From assembly GCA_963693365.1 (NCBI GenBank), contig CAVNZM010000012.1, forward strand, positions 8,804,001-8,868,000: a stretch of 64,000 nucleotides of DNA, written 5' to 3'. Under the pieces are notes generated by a model. It ran no database searches, was not told the DNA's origin, and was given only the letters and a program-made list of their open reading frames with translations. Of this stretch, positions 49,640-64,000 are shown in pieces. A program made the translations under genes and the position numbers. The stretch's first letter is position 1, and each line of letters begins with the position of its first letter. The DNA comes from Amoebidium appalachense. Lineage: Eukaryota > Ichthyosporea.

Positions 49640-49924
49640 ATGCTTATGAATCCGTTTCTGGTGCATGGTCAGAAGAGTTAGAATCACCACGTGCCACAAG
49701 AAGAACTGGATGATTCTAGAAGTGAATCTTTATTACTGCCGTTTGTGGAAGATAGTATGACTTAGAATGAGTTAGAATCGCCATGTGCAACAACAAGAAC
49801 TAGATGATCCCAGAAGTATTATCATTATTCCATGCCGGTTGGGGCACATAGGAAGTAAGACCGTCTACAAGCCAGGCACCTGGCCTGCATCATTCATCCA
49901 AGTAACAGTTTAATAATACATGGC

Positions 49925-49930
49925 AATAAA
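49925..49930 (+). terminator. Polyadenylation signal AATAAA of the CH/LIM gene
   Basis: AATAAA about 285 bases after the TAG. The 3' UTR before it contains three diverged copies of a segment with AACAAGAACTAGATGAT, i.e. the coding end (AACAAGAACTAG) duplicated downstream. Confidence 0.45.
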
Positions 49931-50004
49931 CAACATAAATCCGTCTAAAAATACATTCGTCCATTTTAACATTCAATTGGCATATACATCGCCTGCTACT
50001 CCCC

Positions 50005-50141
50005 CTCGGGTACTGTGGATGACGTGGCCCCCCCCTGGGGATGGGCTCTGCTTATTATGCATACTCTTTCTGTATGGCTTGCATTCTGCATCGTGTTATC
50101 CGTTTGTTCTTGTGTACTTCGTACTTTTTGACGCATTAAAC
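50005..50141 (+). mobile_element. SINE-like family A, copy 7
   Basis: GGTACTGTGGATGACGTGG, GATGGGCTCTGCTTATTATG, GGCTTGCATTCTGCATCG and GTGTACTTCGTACTTTTTG, ending GACGCATT before a C-tract. Nearly identical to copy 8, 460 bases away. Confidence 0.75.
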
Positions 50142-50437
50142 CCCCCCCCCCCCCTTCCACACGCACACACGCCACACACACACACACACACACACAGTGT
50201 AGGGCAGATCATCTGTTCGCGTTGTTGCCGCAGCAGTCCAGGCCATTCACCTTGTAGCTGCTGGGGCCAAAGCACAGGGCTGCCCTACGCTGCCACGCCC
50301 TAAACACACCCATAGGTGACCCTGGCCCTACACACAGTCAGAACACACACCATTGCTGATATAGTATTAGCCAGACTGCTGACTTCACCCAAAGGAAGGA
50401 AAACAAGAAGAATAGAGCAACACCCAGTCCCGCCCCT

Positions 50438-50466
<29 letters not shown>

Positions 50467-50470
<4 letters not shown>

Positions 50471-50600
50471 CTGTGGATGACGTGGGCCCCCCCTGAGGAT
50501 GGGCTCTGCTTATTATGCATACTCTTTATGTATGGCTTGCATTCTGCATCGTGTTATCCGTTTGTTCTTGTGTACTTCGTACTTTTTGACGCATTCAAAC
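50467..50600 (+). mobile_element. SINE-like family A, copy 8
   Basis: Same sequence as copy 7 with few differences. It is preceded and followed by C-tracts. Recent duplication or recent insertion of both copies is likely. Confidence 0.75.
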
Positions 50601-50790
50601 CCCCCCCCCCCCCCCCCCCCCTCCAAAATACACTCACAAAGCCTACCCTTCCCCCAAACCACACCCCTCCACTACCCCACAACCACCATCATATCTCCCA
50701 CCTACGGGGTACTCCTATGTCTATCTTCCAGCCACTATCGAGCGCACGTGCATTCTATATTCCCCCATACGGATAACCATAACCAACCCC

Positions 50791-50841
<51 letters not shown>

Positions 50842-51078
50842 CCCCTCCCCCAAACACCCACCCAACTCGCCCACATGAACACCAAATCCCACATCCTTGT
50901 GCAAGCACCAGTGTGACCTTTATTTGGGGTGTCACGGATTTAACCTTGTAAAAACCTGAAAAGAAGTGAAAGTGCAAGTGACTGTGTGTGTCTGTGTGTG
51001 TGTGTGTCTGTGTCTGTGTGTGTGCGTGTGTTTGGGGGCGGGGGGAGGGGGAGGAGGGGGAAGGTATTGCATGCATAC

Positions 51079-57479
<6,401 letters not shown>

Positions 57480-57788
57480 GTTTGTTTGTGGTTGCTGAAA
57501 GCCCAAGAGCTTATGATGACAAGAACAGCAAACCTTTAGAAAAGTTCCCCTTTGTGACTGTGTGTTTCCCCGCTCCAAATAGAGATTTCACCTCGCCAGC
57601 TTCTTAACCATGAAATCTGCAACGCTACTTTCCAAGCATTAGTTTCGCAGGTGATTTTAATTAAAGCTGACAACCAGAAGTTCCCCAGAACACTTTTGCA
57701 CCGGCATTTCAGGCTTCGACGAAAGTTTTTGGGGTGGCACGAGTCCCATGGCCCACGCTGATGATAAGAGATAAAAGCGCTAAATGTA

Positions 57789-57853
57789 ATTGGTTCATGG
57801 CAAATAAGGGAAAATGATTGGTTGTGTCGTCATCGCTAAATTCACCTGATTGG
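57789..57853 (-). promoter_or_regulatory. Three CCAAT boxes upstream of the minus-strand gene
   Basis: ATTGG at 57789-57793, 57817-57821 and 57849-57853 give three CCAAT boxes on the minus strand, 310-375 bases before its ATG. Confidence 0.4.
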
Positions 57854-57918
57854 TGCCTGCAAATAACCTTAATGGATGGTCCGGACATAAGATAGCGCAA
57901 GAAACAAGATACTTCCGC

Positions 57919-57959
<41 letters not shown>

Positions 57960-58499
57960 GCAAAAAAAGAAAGAAAGAAAGAAAGAAGGCAAGAAAGAAA
58001 GCACAAGTACCTAATAAACGCGTAATGGAAGACAAAGTTTTAACAATAGAGTTTTGTCGTGCAGGTGCTAAAGCACCGCAGCTACTTAGGTGAAGGCCAA
58101 ACTAACAGGTGTGTGCTCGCCTACGGCTGGACCTACGGACTACAGCAACACTCACACCGAGGCAATCGAAACGATGGAGCCCCACGCGATAATCTCTCCC
58201 GGATTCTTCACCCACATACAGAACCCGTTTGCTGCAGCGCATATGCCACCATTACAGCCGCTGTGCCGTGCTAGCCAATTTCGCTAGCCCAAAACGTTCG
58301 TGCTATTTGCACCATAACAGTTAGGGTTTTTAGAATTTGAAATGGGGGCCGGGGGGGGGGGGGGGGGGGGTAGTTATTATCGGCGTCCGCCCTGGTGGTA
58401 CCCCCCTCCCCCTCCCCTGCCCAAGGTAGCCGCAGGGGTGGATGGGTCCGTCCCCCCCCTCCCGGGGGGGGAGGGACGCACCTGGGTGAGTGGGGTGGT

Positions 58500-58530
<31 letters not shown>

Positions 58531-58763
58531 CTCTCCCCCCACGCCCATGCGCGTTATCCGAGCCAGAGTCACTTTTCCATCCCCCAAAGTTGAACATGTA
58601 TTCGTTACTTTTTTTTTTTTTTTTTTTTGGAGGAATTGATCCCGTTTTTTCCACTGATGCACATCCCCCCCCTCCCCCCTCCCCCCACGCTTCCTCCCCT
58701 CCCCCCCCCCCCCCCCCCCTCCCCTCGCCCCACCCCCCCTCCCCTCACATACATACCCAAGCA

Positions 58764-58932
<169 letters not shown>

Positions 58933-59061
58933 CACACACACATCAAACACTATCTACCCACACGCACACACACTCGCCCACCCACACACCCACACACTAC
59001 ACACACAAACACATCCGCACACACACACACATTCACCACCCCTTAGTACACCGGTGCTCTT

Positions 59062-59165
59062 CCTCTGCCGGATGCATACTCATTGTGTGCTCTTTGCAAG
59101 GTCCGCTTTGTGTTGTCCACGGCAAATGTGTACTATATGCTCCTCGACATTTTCCGAGCAAACGA
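59062..59165 (+). mobile_element. SINE-like family A, copy 10, diverged
   Basis: GGATGCATACTCATTGTGTG, CTTTGTGTTGTCCACGGC and AATGTGTACTATATGC align with the family core in order. It is followed by a C-run. Confidence 0.45.
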
Positions 59166-59169
59166 CCCG

Positions 59170-59207
<38 letters not shown>

Positions 59208-59355
59208 CCCCGGCCCCTAGGCCTCCCGCCTCACTCACGTCCTCCCCCCCCCCCCCCCCCCTCCCACACCCTGCTCGTTTACCACACAAGTAAATGCATG
59301 TGCACATGTGCACGTACACACACACACACACACACACACAACGCCCACACACACA

Positions 59356-59415
<60 letters not shown>

Positions 59416-59778
59416 CACACACGTTCAACGGTCAACTATTTCTAAGTTATTATTTGGGGTCAAATTCATCGTGGCAGTGTTCGTGTGCGTATCTGTGTGG
59501 CGGGGAATTTATGTGGCGTGTGGTTTGGATGAGTGTATCTGCATGTTCAATTCGGGTGCTCATGGCTGGTCAAAGTTTGTGCAACTTGTGTGCGTGTGTG
59601 GTACATGCGTGTGCAGGTACGTGTGAATTAAATACGTGTGAAAGTGTGTGCTGTATGTGTGCGCGTTGGGGCGACTACAGACGAGTGCGAGAGGGGGGCG
59701 GGGAGGGGGGGGAGGAGACAGGGGGCCCCGGGCGGGTGGCGGGGGTTGGGGTGGGGGGAGTATGACCTTACGACATAC

Positions 59779-60010
59779 CCTGAGTTTCAGGTGATCGAGT
59801 GAAAATCAAGAAGGGCCTAACGTCCCCATTGCAACGGTTTGCTCTTTCAGTGAGCTGATTTAGTCTCCAAGGATATGTACCCACTAGCTTACGTAAGTGG
59901 CCGGGCACTAGTACGCCACGGGACTGCGCAAAAAAAAAAAAAAAAAAAAAAAAAAAGGCCCCAGGGAAGACAGCACTCAGAGTGACTACCTCTAGAGGTG
60001 ATTCTGACAT
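59779..60010 (-). CDS. Possible 5' end of a divergent minus-strand gene, uncertain
   Basis: An ATG at 60010-60008 opens MSESPLE, ending at a GTAGTC donor (59989). A 66-base intron made largely of T-run ends GCGCAG, and an in-phase exon (59923-59779) reads SRGVLVPGHLRKLVGTYPW, then LNQLTERANRCNGD and VRPFLIFTRSPETQ, to a GTATGT donor. Splice signals are good, but the intron is far shorter than others here and no downstream exon is secure. No domain recognised. Confidence 0.3.
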
Positions 60011-60281
60011 GACCAAGAAAATGGGCGGGAAACGTGATCCAATCACATCAAACCAAACTAACCATATATGTTTATCATATGAATCGACGCGCCGGCCAGT
60101 CCATCCCTCCCAGTCTGAGAACTTCCAGTCTTTTCTTCGACTTCGTGTTCTTTTCTGTTTGTCTAGTGGCGTTGTTTCTTGAACAGCGTATTTATACGTT
60201 CGGTGTTAGTGTAGTCCTTGTATTTTGAGGGTTATATAGCAGCAAGCATAGGGACACCTTCATATTTCCCCCACCACATAC
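60011..60281. promoter_or_regulatory. Candidate bidirectional promoter
   Basis: A 271-base interval between the ATGs of the putative minus-strand gene and the F-box gene. It has GGCGGGAAA at 60024-60032 (E2F-type site), CCAAT at 60039-60043, and TTTATAC near 60190. It is free of microsatellites, unlike most of the neighbourhood. Confidence 0.4.
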
Positions 60282-63200
60282 ATGGGGGATAGAAGTAAGA
60301 ACGACGGCGCGTTGGTGCCGGGTCCCACCACCGCCACCACTCAAGGTATGCGTCAAGTTGCTCTGGGCCTTTCAAACGATTTTATTTGTTTCCTTTGGGC
60401 AGTGAAAGAAGACAGCTGGTGTTATTTTATGGCTTCTCTTTAGGACTATTTAAAACGTTGTCTCTTTACGGTTTTGTGTTGTTGTGTTGCTACTGCAGTT
60501 GCGTGTGCATGCTTTGCCCTACCGGTGAACGCGAAGTAGAACTGCTTAGTTGTTATTTTTTGGTAACACTCTCGATGCATCGTTTTTACGTTTGAATTAT
60601 TATACCTTTCCCTACCTCCCCCCCCCCCTCCCTTCCCCCCTCCCCCTCCCTCTCTCCCTCCTTCTATCCCTCCCTCCCTCCCTCCCATCTCTCCCTCCCT
60701 CCCCCCCCCTCTCCCCCCTCCCCCCCCCCCTCGCTTCCTCTCTCGCCCTCTCTCTCTCCCTCTCCCTCTATGTAAGTGTGTGTGTGTGCCTCCCTCCCTC
60801 CTTTCCCTACTTCCCCCTCCCTCCTTCCCTCCCTCACTCTCTCATTCCTCTCTCCCTTCCTCCCTGCCTGCCTCCCCCTCCCCTCCCCCCCCCCCCCCCC
60901 CCCCCCTTCACTCCCTTTTCCTGTACATTCTCCCTCTTTCCCTCTCCCTCCCTCCCCCTGCCCCCCTCCCCTAGCCCTACGCTCCCCTCACTCTTCACCC
61001 CTCCCTTCGCGCCCGTTTGTCCCCTATCTTCTTTCAGAGCTGTCCTTTAGAGCAAACCACTGTATGGAGTTATGTTGTACACCCATGCAACCGGGCATGG
61101 TTGCTCCCTATGGTGTATCTGTAAGCACATATGCCATTTTGGCTGCACAATGCAATGGTTTGCCCACACACACATTCACCTTTTAGCTAACATAAGCAAC
61201 CCTGCCCATATCTGAACAAGAAGGATAATCCACCCATGTTCCCTTGATGCTGTTGATTGAATTAGTTTTCGCCAGCGAGGCTAGGAGGTCGAAACCCAGA
61301 TGTAGATAATGACTAGGTTCTGCTTGTGTTGCATACTGTAGGTGATTGCGTGCTTTTGCATGTGTCCTGAAAAGTGTTTCCTCATCATGTCGTCGTGCTT
61401 CGTGTCGTGTGCCGCATTATACCCCAACCCCTCCCCCCCTCCCCCCCCTTGTCCCTCCTCTCCCTTCTGGTCAGAGTATCTCCTTATCTTCTTTCTGTCT
61501 CCCACCCTTCCCCTCTTCCCTTCTTTTCTGACCTCTTACTTTCACCCTCCCTTCCTCCCGGCCGGACTCTCCCCTTATCGCACCTCCCTCGTCCCTACCC
61601 CCCGTTTGCTTCGCTCCTTCCCTCCCTCCCTCCCTCCGCTCCCTCCCCCGTCTACCCAACCACACACATACACTTGGTACGCATTTTTTTATTATCCCAT
61701 GCCGCACCATCGTATCAAGTGTCGCACATGTGCAAGTGTGTATGCTTGTATATGCCATGGTTTCCGTGTGTGCTTGCGTGCAACCGTTTCTAACACAATG
61801 GTTTTTCCAGCTGTCCGTGTGCATGCTTGTGCTCGCGTGTGCTTCTTGTTCATACCATTAATAACCCAATATCGCTTGAAGTTTTATTTTCTGCTGATAA
61901 TACACCGTAGATGTTAGGCAGTCTCAGTATTACCTTATGCTGCAGTTTAAGAAGGTAATGTCGTATCTGATTGGAATTTATCTTGTCTGATCCGTCTTTG
62001 TCATATAGCGACCAATAGATCTCCACCATCACCCTTGTCCCGTGACTGACTGTGTGCACACGCAGATGCCCCCCTCGTCCGCCTTCCCAACGAGCTTCTC
62101 TTCCAGATTATTCGCCATCTGCCCCTTGCCAGCCGCCTGTCGTTTTCCCTCGTGTGCCGTCGATGCTGCGCCCTGGCACGGTTCCCCCAGGCAGGCCTAA
62201 TCACAATATCCGCTTTTGTTGTCAAAACGGGGCGTCAAGGAACGGACAGATTTGTGGTGTGTGATTTGGACGAGATAAAACCGTGGCATGCGGCAATCGG
62301 AACAGTCAGATTGGAGCCACATAGAGACTGGCCTTGGGAAATTGACGAACAGCGAAACCGTGCATACCGCTTTTGCCGTGAAATCGCCAACCTCACTAAC
62401 GTGGAAAAGGTGAAAGTCTTGCACGGGGGTGTGTTGCGGCTGGGGGGTTTGTTGCGGAACTTCGATGAGGTAATTTTCGACTCTCTTGTGGATGTGGCGC
62501 TCCGGTTGGTCGGGGGTAGCCTAAAATCTGTTGTTTTTGGCAGGAGTTGTTACATTCGAAGGGATATACCAGAGGAATTTCTCCGGGCGGTTTGGAACCG
62601 ATGTCCCGTTTTGGAAAGTCTGTGTGTGCATAGTCGCTCCCTTTCGTTCCTGGACGGTTTGAGCCAGTCGTCGATCGTGCAGAGAAAATTAGAGTTAAAG
62701 AAACTCAAGCTAGTATTGCACGATAATGATTTAAGCTTAATGCCCGCCATACCTCGGATGTTCCCAAATATGGAAGAAATCGTGATCGACATTGAAGACA
62801 TTAAAGATTTACACCCCAATGAGAAGCTCGATTTTCGCCGCACTGGGGGTGTGTGAAAACCTGAAACGGTTGTCGATTTCCTCATATTTCGGGCGGAATC
62901 GCGTAGTTGTGCCGTTCCTTCCCAATTTGGAAGCGCTCGAAGTTCAGCTAAGTGGTCCGTTGGACCTATCAGCGATCAGACCATGCAAGAATTTGCGCAA
63001 AATCGCCATCCATTGCAACAGTATCCACGGAATGTTCCATCTGGAAACAAATCGATTGGAGTCGTATTCCGGGTATTTTGAAGCCCCCCAGTCCCAGGAC
63101 ACGGAGCCTCGCGAAACACCACCTTCATTCTTGGGTCAATCCGCCAAAACGTTGAGAGAACTCACCCTTCGCATCGTTGCATTTTCCACTGGATGGCTAG

Positions 63201-64000
63201 CCCAGTTTTCCGCCCTCACGTCACTTTCCATTACGAACTGTGTTGTTTCGGTCGATGAGGGGGCACCAGGGACCGATGGTGCAATCGTATTGGATTGCAT
63301 GCCGTTGCTAAGGGAGCTAACCATCTTTTACGGTAATATTGCGCACATTTCAGCGACGTCCACACAACGCCACCTGCAGATTGTTAAGGTCGAAAGTTGC
63401 AAGTCTTTGCACGATATCGGAGGAATCTCGAAATGCAACAGGTTCCATGACGTCACTTTTTCACGCTGTCCCAAACTCAACGCCTCAACCGTCCAATTGC
63501 CGCCTTCCATTGGCAGGCTTTCGCTAGAAAATGTTTCCGGGGACACGCTGTTTGCAATCAACCACCCCAACCTGCGGTCGTTAACGATTCGCAGTTTAAA
63601 CGACCTCACCAAATTTGGCAATGTGCGCATGCACGCACCAATGCTAGCAGTGCTTGAGGTACACAGTTGCCCCAATTTGGCCGACATCAGTGCACTAGAG
63701 GGCGCCACAGCAATCAGATAATCATTTGCCCCAATCTGACCGACATCAGTGCACTAGCGGGCGCCACAGCACTCAAAACACTCAGAATGGCAAATTTGTA
63801 TTCGCTACGCAGCCTCGAGTCTTTAAGGGGCCACCCAAACCTCACTGTGTAGTGGTGAGTTGTTCAAATATGGACCTTACCGCCCTTGCAACCTGCCCCA
63901 ACATCACACCCGAGTCTGTGTGTCCTTTTGGATACTTCGCATCAAGCGAGGAAAAGAAAAGGGTGGAAGAGCTGCAAGATGCAATGCAGAGACGGGCCCT
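60282..64000 (+). CDS. F-box/LRR protein gene, frame broken, runs off the window
   Basis: Exon 1 (60282-60345) reads MGDRSKNDGALVPGPTTATT and ends in phase 1. Exon 2 starts at 62066 after CACACGCAG and continues in phase with an F-box, LVRLPNELLFQIIRHLPLA then SRLSFSLVCRRCCALARF, as in substrate receptors of SCF ubiquitin ligases. Leucine-rich-repeat-like sequence follows (LRLGGLLRNFDEVIFDSL, NMEEIVIDIE). This frame ends at 62856, while LRR coding resumes one frame over from about 62792 (LKIYTPMRSSIFAALGVC, ENLKRLSISSYF) to 63721. It shifts again (CPNLTDISALAGATALKTL) to 63852, and once more (SNMDLTALATCPNITPE) to the window end. The breaks are not in homopolymers and no credible introns explain them. 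It is either a decaying copy or has assembly errors. Confidence 0.65.
60610..61015 (+). repeat. CT-rich pyrimidine tract, F-box intron 1
   Basis: About 400 bases almost purely C and T, with CCTCCCT and TCTCTC units. Triplex-prone. No coding signal. Confidence 0.85.
61268..61430 (+). mobile_element. SINE-like family A, copy 11, with long 5' end
   Basis: Begins TTTTCGCCAGCGAGGCTAGG and AGGTCGAAACCCAG, matching the 5' part of copy 2 and resembling a B-box region. Then GTTGCATACTGTAGGTG, TTTTGCATGTGTCCTG and CGTGCTTCGTGTCGTG, ending GCATTATACC before a C-tract. Sense to the F-box gene. Confidence 0.6.

Noticed and set aside
58059-58290. Overlapping open frames on both strands
   Set aside because: Several frames are open at once, none with a clear start and splice pair, and the strand cannot be chosen from sequence alone.
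62066-62160. ATG at 62066 as an alternative start (MPPSSAFPTSF)
   Set aside because: It is out of frame with the F-box motif, while splicing from the 60345 donor puts the F-box in frame.

Overview
The window is eukaryotic nuclear DNA from an intron-dense organism. Introns are canonical GT-AG, the standard code is used (TAA, TAG and TGA all end genes), and the introns are packed with homopolymers and CA/GT microsatellites. Gene content (heterotrimeric G-protein alpha subunit, calponin-type CH plus LIM protein, LITAF-like zinc ribbon, F-box/LRR protein, ER glycosyltransferase) fits an opisthokont-like protist such as a unicellular holozoan. That placement is inference from gene families; nothing in the window fixes the species. 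I found no tRNA, rRNA, CRISPR or bacterial features.

Layout. 1-3.3 kb: an unassigned stretch, then dense C/CA/G microsatellites. 3.36-13.0 kb (+): a complete 11-exon G-alpha gene whose introns carry a 25-bp minisatellite, a long palindrome and two oppositely oriented MITE-like elements that bracket exon 8. 14.8-26.1 kb (+): a gene of about 13 exons for an ER-luminal fucosyltransferase-like enzyme (signal peptide, HIRTG motif, C-terminal RDEL), with one or two splice joins unresolved. 27.2-27.6 kb (-): a small LITAF-like zinc protein. 28.7-34.0 kb (+): an 8-exon PAC2-domain protein of archaeal type with an acidic/basic N-terminal extension. 34-41 kb: mostly microsatellite-poor sequence with no confident gene. 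41.0-49.6 kb (+): a 17-exon, 1073-residue protein with a CH domain, about 20 LIM-derived C-x2-C-x-C knuckles, a Ser/Pro linker and two C-terminal LIM domains. 51-57.5 kb (-): a multi-exon gene of unknown product. 59.8-60.0 kb (-) and 60.3-64 kb (+): a possible divergent pair, the plus member being an F-box/LRR gene whose frame is broken in several places and which runs off the window.

The genes do not form an obvious pathway. The unusual parts are the CH/cysteine-knuckle/LIM protein and the intron architecture. About 11 copies of a short SINE-like repeat end in C-tracts and, inside genes, lie in the sense direction. C-run to A-run junctions keep one polarity. Several introns start with GT/G tracts and end with C/CA tracts, so their ends could pair in RNA.

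Exon borders were worked out by eye from GT/AG signals and reading phase. They are firm for the G-alpha, PAC2 and CH/LIM genes, fair for the glycosyltransferase, and partial for the minus-strand genes.
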